Assembly (NCBI RefSeq): GCF_900100315.1 | Contig: NZ_FNFF01000011.1 | Location: forward strand, 62,001 to 126,000 | DNA length: 64,000 nucleotides | Direction of reading: 5' to 3' | Source: Streptomyces indicus | GTDB taxonomy: Bacteria > Actinomycetota > Actinomycetes > Streptomycetales > Streptomycetaceae | In this document: positions 42,498-49,999 of the stretch, one piece after another | Numbering within the stretch: the stretch's first letter is position 1 | Layout of the letters: every line of letters starts with the position of its first letter | The notes under the pieces: model-generated | Databases searched by the model: none | What the model saw: the letters and a program-made list of their open reading frames with translations, nothing else | What the model was told of the DNA's origin: nothing | Program-made: the position numbers and the translations under genes

Positions 42498-43112
42498 TCA
42501 GTGAACGGGGGAGTTCGTACGGGAGTTCCCCAGCTCGTGCGTCACCCACTGGTAGTGGCCGAAGGCCCGCGCCAGGCCGAACAGCCCGGTGAGCCAGACC
42601 AGGGTCCCGGTCCCGAGCGTGAGCACCGCCTCGTACGCCGAGCGGGCCGCGTACGCTCCCGCGAACGCCGTGTACAGGCCGAGGGCGCACGGCACGAAGG
42701 ACACGAGAAGCCAGATCAGACTGGCCCCGGGCGCCCGGACCTCTCGGTCCGTGACGGGCTCGGGGGCCAACTCGGTCCACTGCCGGGCCAGTTCCCCTGC
42801 CCTTCGGTCCTTGCGCAGGGCGAACACCAGGATCAGCACGGCCCCCGCGAGGGCGGCGAGCCCGAGCACCCCGCAGACGGGCCCCATGACGATCACCATG
42901 GCGTCCTCGTCCGCGATCATCTTCAGCGGCAGCGTCACCAGCCCCCACCCCAGCACCGCGAGCGCCCCGACCCCCCACAGCCCGGCCAGCCGCCCACCCC
43001 CGAGCCTGCCCCTGCGCACCGCGCGCAGCGCCCGCACCCGGTCCTCGAGGAGCGCCTCGTGGGTGGGCCAGGTGGATATGTGGGTGGGTGGGGGTGGGGG
43101 TGGGAGAGGCAT
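42498..43112 (-). CDS. integral membrane protein
   Basis: 204 residues. The N-terminus is Pro-rich (MPLPPPPPPTHIS), followed by an Arg-rich helix, two hydrophobic segments, a charged loop and two more hydrophobic segments (about residues 50-70, 80-105, 135-155 and 170-188). No motif points to a function. The start at 43112 is chosen because the extension to 43202 would encode an atypical Arg/Gly/Thr stretch. It precedes the PH-domain gene on the same strand and diverges from the toxin island. Confidence 0.78.
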   Translation of the reverse strand: MPLPPPPPPTHISTWPTHEALLEDRVRALRAVRRGRLGGGRLAGLWGVGALAVLGWGLVTLPLKMIADEDAMVIVMGPVCGVLGLAALAGAVLILVFALRKDRRAGELARQWTELAPEPVTDREVRAPGASLIWLLVSFVPCALGLYTAFAGAYAARSAYEAVLTLGTGTLVWLTGLFGLARAFGHYQWVTHELGNSRTNSPVH

Positions 43113-43308
43113 GGTCGCGTCCGTCGGGGTCGGTTGGCCGTTTCGGTCCCGTCGACCGTATCGGCCGCAGGCCGACGGACCGAACCCGGTGATCGATTCC
43201 ACACCGTCCGCACCCCTGGCGGCCGCCGTCGCTGTCGTATGCCGTTGCTAGTGTGACGCAAGTGGACTGCGGGGGACCGTAGTTGACGGCCACGACATGG
43301 GGGACGTG

Positions 43309-43713
43309 ATGAGCGGCGAAGGGGCACAGCCACGCCTGCGGGCGTCCGGCGACCGGCTCACCAAGCTCGCCGAGGACCTCGACGACATGCAGAGCTACCT
43401 CGACAAGCAGGTCAGACGCATGGACGAGATCGTCGACAGCATCGAGGCGGGCTGGCGCGGTCCGGCCGCGAAGGCCTACCGGGACCTGCACCGTGGCGCG
43501 GCCGAGGACGCCGTACGCATCCGCATGGTGATCCAACGCCTGGAACAGGCGGTACGCCTCAGCCGTGACGGCTTCTCGGAACAGGACCTCGACGTCATGG
43601 AACGGCTGCGGCAGGTCCAGTCCGAGACGGACGTGAAGGCGGAGGCCGCAGAGCTGTCGACGCCGAACACCGAGCCGCCGGCCCAGCCGCGCAGCCGGAT
43701 CGCCGATTTCTGA
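43309..43713 (+). CDS. WXG100-like protein, first gene of the toxin island
   Basis: 134 residues. Two helices flank a W49-R-G51 turn (IEAGWRGPAAKAYRDL), the hallmark of the ESAT-6/WXG100 family secreted by type VII systems. The C-terminal half is a charged helical tail ending in a Pro-rich segment. Such proteins pair with a second WXG100-type partner and carry or escort larger toxins. GGGGGAC before the ATG at 43309 decides the start; an in-frame ATG 12 bp upstream is an alternative. The next gene is 18 bp downstream, so it opens an operon. Confidence 0.85.
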   Translation: MSGEGAQPRLRASGDRLTKLAEDLDDMQSYLDKQVRRMDEIVDSIEAGWRGPAAKAYRDLHRGAAEDAVRIRMVIQRLEQAVRLSRDGFSEQDLDVMERLRQVQSETDVKAEAAELSTPNTEPPAQPRSRIADF

Positions 43714-43730
43714 GGACGGGGGAGACGGAT

Positions 43731-44033
43731 ATGGCGGACGACGAGCACATAACAGTCGACTTCGCGACGCTTCAGAGGCTGTCCGGCGACCTGGAGGACA
43801 TCCTCAAGAAGCTGAACGAGCAGCTCGACCTGCTGTACGGCCGGGCCGAGAAGGTCGTACTGACCTGGGAGGGCGAGGCGCGCGAGGTCTTCATCGACGA
43901 GCTCGACAAGTGGGACCACTCGGCGCAGGACCTGAAGGCGACACAGCGGTGGCTTCAGGAGGTCGTCATCAACGGGCACATCAATTACGCGGCGGCACAC
44001 CAGGCCGTGCTGCGGGGCTGGGGCGCCGCCTGA
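43731..44033 (+). CDS. WXG100-family protein, partner of the first
   Basis: 100 residues, the usual size. It is a helix-turn-helix hairpin with W46-E-G48 (VVLTWEGEAREVFIDEL) at the turn. It is expected to form a four-helix heterodimer with the product of 43309. Its stop overlaps the start of the toxin gene by one base (TGATG), so the two are translated together. That places it as a dedicated secretion partner or targeting factor for the RNase A-like toxin. Confidence 0.88.
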   Translation: MADDEHITVDFATLQRLSGDLEDILKKLNEQLDLLYGRAEKVVLTWEGEAREVFIDELDKWDHSAQDLKATQRWLQEVVINGHINYAAAHQAVLRGWGAA

Positions 44034-45736
44034 TGGCCACCCCGCCGCCCTCCCCGTCGGCGAACGGGGGCTTCGACGTGCAGCCGGTGCACGTCCATCA
44101 CGCGTCGGACCTGGTGAAGGACGCGCAGTTCAACCATTCGGACCGGGCGTTCGCCCTCATCGACGTACTGAACAAGTACAACCAGTCCGCAGGGACCGGC
44201 CGAGGCGCGGATGCCTTCGCCGACGCCTACCAGGATGTGGTGGCGAAGTTCCTGGAAGCGTGGGCCCGCAGCGTGGTGAGCGCCGGCGGAGCAGCCGTGG
44301 GTCTGAACCACACGGCCAATCACTACGTTCTCGCCGAGTGGCAGGCGGGCGGAGGCAAGGGCGCGCAGCCGCGGTCCAAGCCGGAACCGGTGGTCATCAC
44401 CAAGGCCCGCTACGGGCCCGTCAACCCCGTCAAATGGTCGGGCACCGGCGAGGACGTGGACTCCTGGTGGATCTCGGGCGTCATAGGCGAGTTCCCCGAC
44501 TTCCTCGCGGACGTCATCCGGCCTGCCATCGAGGAGGGCCTGCGTCTCGGAAAGGTCCACGAGATCACCCCGGGCATCAAGGAGGACGAGGTCCGGGACA
44601 TGGCCAAGGCGTGGCGCAAGAGCGCGTCCGACGCGGCGAAGGTCTCGGACGAGTTCAACGCCGCCATCGCCGGCATCACCGACCCGAAGGACCGAGGCGA
44701 ATGGCAGGCCGCCATGCGCGCCTTCGGGCAGACCATCTGGGGCACCACGGCGTGGGGCCGCCAGCTGGATGCGGCAGGCCAGCGCAGCCAGACGGGACGC
44801 CAGTGGCGGACCAGCAAGGACGTGACGCCGGACAAACGGCGGCCGATCATCGAGGTGCTGAAGAAGTCGGCGGAGGAGATCGCGGACATCCTCGAGCATC
44901 TGTGCAATGTCGGGGACAAGACCACCGCGTTCACGAGCCAGGCAGGCATCAACGCGGCGAAGGCCACTGCCTCGGAGCTCACCGAACTGAGCTTCTCGAA
45001 CCTGACCAAGCTCGCGGTCGGCGGGATCATCGGCCGGATCGTGCTCTCCTTCCGGTCCCACATGGACAAGGAAGGCGTCGACAGGGTCGTCGAGGAGTAC
45101 CACAGGGAGTTCACCGAGGCCGCGACCAAGATCAAGGCTCTGCTCCCCGAACTCGAGATCGCGATCACGAGCGCCCCGACGTACCGGGCCGAGATCGCCC
45201 GCGCCCACGCCTTCGGTGCCCGCTCGCTCAACGAGTTCAAGAAGGAGCACCGATGGCAGATCGGAGACGAGAGTCCTTTCCCGTATGTGTACTCGCTCGA
45301 CTTGGCGTCGAGTGAAGGGATCAGCGGCGGCCACACCATCGACAAGCATGTGGGCAAGACGGACGAGCAGCTGCTGCAGAGAATCAGGGATGAGCAGAAG
45401 GCAAGCGGGAAGTTCGGTGTTCTCACCTCTTCGTCCTTCTACGATCTCGAATCGGCGCAGAAATACACTCAGTACAACATCCGGGAGAACACGCCGGACA
45501 TCCAGGAATGGCTCAAGAATCCACCGCCTGCCGAGAAGTACCTCGTCATCGACGTCCCTTCGGTGCCGAACGAGGGGCCGCTCGCCGGTTCGGCCGTCAC
45601 CGGACGTACGGTCATTGCGGACAAGGACAACGGCACGGTGAGCCCCGCCGCGGATGCGCACGGTGTGACGACGCGGCTCAAGTACGACGAGGATCTCGAC
45701 CCGCCCTTCGCGGTCTACACCTCGGCACCGGAATAG
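44033..45736 (+). CDS. polymorphic toxin with C-terminal RNase A-like (CdiA-CT type) domain
   Basis: 567 residues. The N-terminal part (residues 1-120) is helical and short-motif-poor, like the pre-toxin region of WXG/LXG proteins. A helical middle (about 130-400) follows. From about residue 430 the sequence SGGHTIDKHVGKTDEQLLQR, then SSSFYDLESAQKY, IQEWLK and a final PFAVYTSAPE matches the bacterial RNase A-like toxin family found in CdiA of Yersinia. His434 and the Thr and Tyr of the last block occupy active-site positions known for that family. It would cleave RNA in a target cell. It overlaps its WXG100 partner, and an immunity candidate starts 9 bp downstream. No signal peptide is present, in line with type VII export. 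Confidence 0.87.
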   Translation: MATPPPSPSANGGFDVQPVHVHHASDLVKDAQFNHSDRAFALIDVLNKYNQSAGTGRGADAFADAYQDVVAKFLEAWARSVVSAGGAAVGLNHTANHYVLAEWQAGGGKGAQPRSKPEPVVITKARYGPVNPVKWSGTGEDVDSWWISGVIGEFPDFLADVIRPAIEEGLRLGKVHEITPGIKEDEVRDMAKAWRKSASDAAKVSDEFNAAIAGITDPKDRGEWQAAMRAFGQTIWGTTAWGRQLDAAGQRSQTGRQWRTSKDVTPDKRRPIIEVLKKSAEEIADILEHLCNVGDKTTAFTSQAGINAAKATASELTELSFSNLTKLAVGGIIGRIVLSFRSHMDKEGVDRVVEEYHREFTEAATKIKALLPELEIAITSAPTYRAEIARAHAFGARSLNEFKKEHRWQIGDESPFPYVYSLDLASSEGISGGHTIDKHVGKTDEQLLQRIRDEQKASGKFGVLTSSSFYDLESAQKYTQYNIRENTPDIQEWLKNPPPAEKYLVIDVPSVPNEGPLAGSAVTGRTVIADKDNGTVSPAADAHGVTTRLKYDEDLDPPFAVYTSAPE

Positions 45737-45745
45737 GAATGTGGC

Positions 45746-46330
45746 ATGGCGGAAGACCAGCTGGACGGGCAGGCCTGGTCCGAGGCGCTCAAGCTCTACG
45801 AGTGGATCTCCACGTTCGTCGGCGTCGCTCCGCGCGCGCACGAAGAATGGTGGCTGGATGTCGGGGCGATCATGCGCCTCGAGACCCGGGACCCGCGCGG
45901 ATGGGAGTCCATCGATCCTTTCGAGGGAGAGGAAGAGCGTCTGGACGATCCGCTCTATCCCTGGCTGGCCACGCCGGCTGCGGCCGAGGATGCGGAGCAC
46001 TACCAGGCGCGGGTGAAGGAGCTTCCCCGCTCCTCGGTGAGGTCGCTGCTCGTCCTGCTCGGGGTGGGCCGCAGCCTCACCGATCTCTCCAGGCTGCCGG
46101 GCTGGGAGCAGCGCAGGCCGGCAGAGGAACGCCGAGCCGGCGTCATCCTGTCGCGTTTCCCTGAGGGCACCCGCTTCTACACGAACCTCGGATGGACGGG
46201 CGACCAGCCGGATTTCTACCAACAGCCCACCCGGGCCCACAACTCCTTCAGTCAATGCGACTGGGATCCGGGGCTCATTGCCGTGAACGATGACGAAGTC
46301 GCCGTCATCTGGACCTTGATGAACGAATGA
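45746..46330 (+). CDS. probable immunity protein to the RNase A-like toxin
   Basis: 194 residues, acidic, soluble (pattern of many immunity proteins). It begins 9 bp after the toxin gene. It is related to the product of 47358: both share the C-terminal layout FYTNxx...D..xGLIAVxDDEVxVxW, with FYTNLGWTGD here and FYTNFDDFF there. Family name unknown. Position, acidity and duplication in the island argue for toxin neutralisation; binding is inferred. Confidence 0.75.
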   Translation: MAEDQLDGQAWSEALKLYEWISTFVGVAPRAHEEWWLDVGAIMRLETRDPRGWESIDPFEGEEERLDDPLYPWLATPAAAEDAEHYQARVKELPRSSVRSLLVLLGVGRSLTDLSRLPGWEQRRPAEERRAGVILSRFPEGTRFYTNLGWTGDQPDFYQQPTRAHNSFSQCDWDPGLIAVNDDEVAVIWTLMNE

Positions 46331-46353
46331 AGCCCTCCTAGCCAGGACAGCGC

Positions 46354-46653
46354 ATGCTCACCAGATCCGCCACCTACCCCGACCGCGAAACCGCCCAGTG
46401 GGCCACCCAGCAGGTCGTGACCCGCAACGAACAGCGCATCCACCGCTGGCTCGCCCAGGACGCCCGCCCCCGCCTCACCATCGAGGCCGCGTGGCCCTCC
46501 CGCGAGGAGCCCGTGGGCCGCGTGCTGCTCCAGGCGATGATGCTGGCCGGCCGCGACCCCGTGGACGTTCGCGCCGCCCGCGTCGTGCTCCGGCGCGAAC
46601 CGGACAGCCCGCACGGCTTCGTCGTGCTCACCACCGTCCCGATCTACCTCTAG
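46354..46653 (+). CDS. orphan RNase A-like toxin tail lacking the first catalytic histidine
   Basis: 99 residues that align with the last 110 residues of the toxin at 44033: RSATYPDRETAQWATQQVV against SSFYDLESAQKYTQYNI, then IHRWL against IQEWL, and a final HGFVVLTTVPIYL against PFAVYTSAPE. The GGHTIDKHVGK block with the first catalytic His is missing, and no delivery domain is present. It has its own ATG with an AGGA ribosome site, so it may be expressed. It is best read as a displaced toxin module, either a remnant or a cassette for recombination, followed by its own immunity gene. Confidence 0.75.
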   Translation: MLTRSATYPDRETAQWATQQVVTRNEQRIHRWLAQDARPRLTIEAAWPSREEPVGRVLLQAMMLAGRDPVDVRAARVVLRREPDSPHGFVVLTTVPIYL

Positions 46654-46664
46654 GAATACGCGCC

Positions 46665-47354
46665 GTGCCGATGAAGCCCCTCGAATTCGACCGCCGCTAC
46701 GGCGAGTTGGACCAGGTGATCAGCGCGTACCTCGGCATGCCCGCCGACGACGAGCCCGACAAGCCGAGCGAGGCCTTGCAGGCCTACCTCCGCCACACCT
46801 GGCTCACCCGCCCCTGGGCCCTGGCCACGGCGGAGACCCAGCTGCGCGAGTACGCCCGCAACCCTCCGGGCCGCCTGCGCCTCGGCCTCGGCGAGTTCTA
46901 CCCGGTCCCGGACGTAGGCCTGCCCGAATCCGCCATCCAGGACTGGCTGTTCGTGCTCGCCGACCACATCAAGGCGAGCATCGAGTCGGGCACGGTCCCG
47001 CCCGCGTCCATGCCCCGCACCCACTGGGAGTGGCACGCCCGCTTCCCCGAACTCGGCCAGTTCCTGGGCGGCTGGTTCTCGCAGGACATGCCGGACGAGT
47101 TCGAGGACCACGAGGCGGCCGTACGCGACTACGCCTCCACGACCGACCCGCACCTGACCGCCCGCCTCACCGGCGAGATCCACGAACTCCTCGCCCTGCG
47201 CCTGGAGGAGTCGGATTACGCGCTCGCGGTGGCGGAGCTGGGGATGGAGGTGGATCCGCCGGGGCCGGACGGCTCGAGTGGGTGGCTGGCGGCGGTTGCG
47301 CAGCAACTGGCCGAGCCCCGGGCCGACTACGGTCCGCCTCCGCAGGGCGACTGA
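46665..47354 (+). CDS. CdiI-type immunity protein
   Basis: 229 residues, GTG start with AGGAA 8 nt upstream. The block GQFLGGWFSQDMPDEFEDHEAAVRDYASTTDPHLTARLTGEIHELLAL and the GMEVDPPG segment match the CdiI_2 family of contact-dependent-inhibition immunity proteins, which neutralise RNase A-like CdiA toxins. It starts 11 bp after the orphan toxin tail, so this pair is a toxin-immunity module. The N-terminal half has a duplicate-like helical repeat and the C-terminal half carries the signature. Cross-immunity to the full-length toxin at 44033 is possible. Confidence 0.85.
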   Translation: MPMKPLEFDRRYGELDQVISAYLGMPADDEPDKPSEALQAYLRHTWLTRPWALATAETQLREYARNPPGRLRLGLGEFYPVPDVGLPESAIQDWLFVLADHIKASIESGTVPPASMPRTHWEWHARFPELGQFLGGWFSQDMPDEFEDHEAAVRDYASTTDPHLTARLTGEIHELLALRLEESDYALAVAELGMEVDPPGPDGSSGWLAAVAQQLAEPRADYGPPPQGD

Positions 47355-47357
47355 GAC

Positions 47358-47933
47358 GTGCCGGGACAGGACCGGGGCCCGTCCCAGGCCCGGTGGGAGA
47401 GTGCCGTGCGCACGGTTCTCGGCGCCTGCGATTTCGCGTCCGTGGGACCCCGGCGGCACAAGGACTGGGCGCAGGACGTGACCGCGGTCATGGCCAGGAG
47501 CGTCGAAGACCCCCGTTCCTGGCGAGGGCACGACCTCTGGCCGGCCGCAGCCCGGCCCGGCGGGGCCGGGCCCTCGTACCCCTTCGTCCCGTACGAGGCC
47601 GGCGAACTCCGCCAGTATCTGTATCCCTTGCGGCCCGAGCCCGCCGCATGGCGGCTCATCTCCCTGCTCGACGCTGGGTTCGACGCGACCCGTATCCCCG
47701 ACATCGAGGGGCGCAGGTACGAGTTGCTGGGCGAGGCCCGGTGCGTGCTCGGCCGCTTCGGCCCGCACGCCGACTTCTACACGAACTTCGACGACTTCTT
47801 CGAGGAAGCGGACAGCAATCCCATGAGGCCGCAGGGCTCCTTCGAGTGCATCGGTGAGCTCGATCTGGACTGCGGCCTGGTGGCGGTGTCCGACGACGAG
47901 GTCGGCGTCTTCTGGTCCTTCGCCGAGCTGTGA
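47358..47933 (+). CDS. second copy of the immunity family
   Basis: 191 residues, GTG start 3 bp after the CdiI stop. It is a paralogue of the product of 45746: WESAVRTVLGACDFASVGPRRHKDWAQDVTAVMARSVEDPRSW matches the N-terminal layout, and the end reads DCGLVAVSDDEVGVFWSFAEL. No toxin gene sits directly before it, so it may protect against related toxins made by other strains, as orphan immunity genes do. Confidence 0.75.
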   Translation: MPGQDRGPSQARWESAVRTVLGACDFASVGPRRHKDWAQDVTAVMARSVEDPRSWRGHDLWPAAARPGGAGPSYPFVPYEAGELRQYLYPLRPEPAAWRLISLLDAGFDATRIPDIEGRRYELLGEARCVLGRFGPHADFYTNFDDFFEEADSNPMRPQGSFECIGELDLDCGLVAVSDDEVGVFWSFAEL

Positions 47934-48041
47934 GCGTGCCGCGCCGTACACCCTCAGGCCGGCCTCGACACCGTGTCACAACCAGCCCCCCTCCCTCGTC
48001 CCGAAGATGACCCCCCTTCGTGGACCAAGGAGTGAAGAACG

Positions 48042-48428
48042 ATGCACGTCACCCTCTGGATCATCACCGCCCTCCTCGCCGCCGCCTACTTCTTCGGCGG
48101 GGCCGGGAAGCTCGTGCTCGCCAAGGAGCGGATCGCCGCCTTCGGGCCCAGTGCCGAGTGGGTCCATGACTTCAGTGCCGCGGGCGTCAAGGGCATCGGG
48201 GCCGTCGAGGTGCTGGCCGCGGTCGGACTGATCCTGCCCGCCGTCACAGGTATCGCGCCCGTGCTCGTGCCGACGGCCGCCGTCGGGCTCGTGCTCCTGA
48301 TGGCCGGGGCGGCCGTCGTGCGGTTCCGGCGCGGGGAGATGAAGCTCGTGGCCGTCGATCTCGTGTATCTGGTGCTCGCGGCCTTCGTGGCCTGGGGGCG
48401 GTTCGGGCCCGAGGCGTTCACCGCGTGA
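48042..48428 (+). CDS. DoxX-like small membrane protein
   Basis: 128 residues with four hydrophobic segments in a DoxX-like layout (FFGGAGKLVLAKERIAAFGPSAEWVHDFSAAGVKGIGAVEVLAAVGLILPAV). Shorter than classic DoxX proteins but typical of the DoxX-like family of Streptomyces. AAGGAG lies before the ATG. It stands alone between the toxin island and the convergent NlpC/P60 gene; the terminator at 48440-48462 closes it. Function unknown. Confidence 0.83.
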   Translation: MHVTLWIITALLAAAYFFGGAGKLVLAKERIAAFGPSAEWVHDFSAAGVKGIGAVEVLAAVGLILPAVTGIAPVLVPTAAVGLVLLMAGAAVVRFRRGEMKLVAVDLVYLVLAAFVAWGRFGPEAFTA

Positions 48429-48439
48429 GGCGGGGCCCT

Positions 48440-48462
48440 CCGGTCGGTTCGGCGCCGACCGG
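48440..48462. terminator. terminator between DoxX-like and NlpC/P60 genes
   Basis: 8-bp perfect stem CCGGTCGG/CCGACCGG (48440-48447 with 48455-48462), 7-nt loop, in the convergent gap. Confidence 0.6.
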
Positions 48463-48477
48463 ATCGGCCGGTACACC

Positions 48478-49566
48478 TCACACCACCCGCGTAGCCCCCG
48501 CGAACGGCATCGAGTCCACCGGCGCCAGCCGCACCGGCGCGGACGGGTTCGGGGCGTGGATCATCTGGCCGCCGCCCACGTAGATGCCGACGTGGCTGAT
48601 GCCCGAGTAGAAGAACACCAGGTCGCCCGGGGCGAGTTCGCCGCGGGACACCCGCTGGCCCGCGTTGATCTGCGTGTACGTCGTCCGCGGGAGCGAGACG
48701 CCCGCCGAGCGGTACGCCGCCTGTGTCAGGCCCGAGCAGTCGAAGGCGTTCGGGCCCGCGGCGCCCCATACGTACGGGCTGCCGAGGGCGCTGTAGGCGA
48801 AGGAGACGGCCTGCGCGGCGCGGGCGTTCGGGGCCTTCAGGGAGCCGCGCGGCATCTCGCGCGAGGCGCGTGCGCCGGACGTGTCGGATGTACCGGGTGC
48901 GCCGGGCTCGCCCGCCGCGTACGAGGCCTGCTGCTCGGGGGAGAGGGAAGCGAGCAGTTCCCGTGCCTTGTCGAGCTTCTTGGTGATCTGCGTCTTGTGG
49001 CGCTTCAACTCCGCCTGGTGGTCCTGGAGTTCGTCGAAGCGGTCCGCCGCGGCCGAGCGCAGCTGCTCGAGTTCGCGGAGCTGTTCGCGTACACCCTTGA
49101 TCTCGTTGGCGTGCCGGCCCGCAGTCTGCTCGCCGCGCGAGACGCGGTCGAGGAACTCCTCGGGGTCGTCGGCCAGGGCCAGCTGCACCGTGGGGTCGAT
49201 GCTGCCGGAACGGTACTGCTCCGTCGCCGCACGGCCGAGCGCCGTACGCGCCTCGTCCAGTTTCGCCGTCTTGCGGGCGGCCTCGTCCTGCAGCTCGTTG
49301 ATCGCGCCCCGGGCCTTCCTGGCCTTCTCGCGCGCTCCGTTGTACTGCTCGGTGGCGACCTCCGCCTCGTGGTAGAGCTTGTCGACCTTCGCCTTCACCT
49401 GGGCCGGCGTGAGCCGGGGGTCCGCCTGGACCGAGCCCTCGAACAGGGTCGTGGACGCGGCGCCGGCGAGCGCCAGGGTCAGTGCGGTACGTGCGGTGTT
49501 GCCGGTGAGCGAGCCGGTGAACGAGCCGGTGAGCGAACGCGGTTTGGGCTTGCGATGCGCGGCCAA
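48478..49566 (-). CDS. secreted NlpC/P60 peptidoglycan endopeptidase (no riboswitch)
   Basis: About 362 residues. The N-terminal signal region and the RKPKPRS start are followed by a long coiled coil (PAQVKAKVDKLYHEAEVATEQYNG to about residue 215), then the NlpC/P60 domain: FDCSGLTQAAY with the catalytic Cys, SHVGIYVG with the His and MIHAP. It cleaves peptide stems of peptidoglycan. It is a paralogue of 52110 with the same TTG start context (TTG-Ala-x-His-Arg-Lys-Pro), which is why TTG at 49566 is preferred over ATG at 49578. Just upstream lies a long hairpin at 49587-49629, not a riboswitch. Confidence 0.88.
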   Translation of the reverse strand: MAAHRKPKPRSLTGSFTGSLTGNTARTALTLALAGAASTTLFEGSVQADPRLTPAQVKAKVDKLYHEAEVATEQYNGAREKARKARGAINELQDEAARKTAKLDEARTALGRAATEQYRSGSIDPTVQLALADDPEEFLDRVSRGEQTAGRHANEIKGVREQLRELEQLRSAAADRFDELQDHQAELKRHKTQITKKLDKARELLASLSPEQQASYAAGEPGAPGTSDTSGARASREMPRGSLKAPNARAAQAVSFAYSALGSPYVWGAAGPNAFDCSGLTQAAYRSAGVSLPRTTYTQINAGQRVSRGELAPGDLVFFYSGISHVGIYVGGGQMIHAPNPSAPVRLAPVDSMPFAGATRVV

Positions 49567-49586
49567 CCTCAGACACATCCTTACGC

Positions 49587-49629
49587 GTCCGGCGGCGACC
49601 CGCACAGGGGGAGCGGGCCGCCGCCGGAC
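49587..49629 (-). promoter_or_regulatory. long 5' hairpin of the NlpC/P60 gene
   Basis: An 11-bp perfect stem (49587-49597 with 49619-49629) extends through one mismatch and five more pairs to a 9-nt loop. It sits 20 bp before the start codon in the message leader. It could act as an attenuator or block translation. A GTG at 49605 falls inside its loop, which argues against that start. Confidence 0.6.
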
Positions 49630-49999
49630 CTCTCGGCGGTAGTGACCGACTGTCGTCCGGATGGGGCTCGGACGGCGGTGGGGAGCCGGTCACCGGTCAA
49701 GGACGCTAAACCTCTCCGTCACGGCCTGGTGACGGAAAGTGCGGAAGTGGTCTTTCGGGTGAGGGTGTTGACCGGTTCCGGTGCGGCGGGATGTGCCATG
49801 TGGTCGCGGGATGCGGTGAGTTGACCGTTGCGTCTGAAGTGTCGGGGCGCGGGTGGGTTTTGTGGTATGGGCGGCAGGGAGGGGTTGGAGGCGGAGAGCC
49901 CCGGACCGGAAAAGGTGAGCAACTGTCTTGTTTTCAGTATTCCCATGGCGCCTACCCGCCAGTAAATACCTCGGGTAACACCTCACTCGGGGAGACGCC
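49630..49999. other. divergent intergenic region, NlpC/P60 / SGNH esterase
   Basis: 370 bp without a gene. It holds an inverted repeat CCGTCAC (49716-49722) N6 GTGACGG (49729-49735) on the NlpC side, a possible operator. An A/T-richer patch (49919-49985) lies before the SGNH gene, where its promoter should be. Confidence 0.5.

Noticed and set aside
49567..49605. GTG at 49605 as start of the NlpC/P60 gene
   Set aside because: It lies in the loop of the strong hairpin 49587-49629 and has no ribosome site; the paralogue supports TTG 49566.
49630..49760. Possible second c-di-AMP riboswitch before the 48478 NlpC/P60 gene
   Set aside because: None of the conserved ydaO blocks (TTGGGGTGAATC, CAGCTAACC, GTAGGCG) is present on the minus strand.
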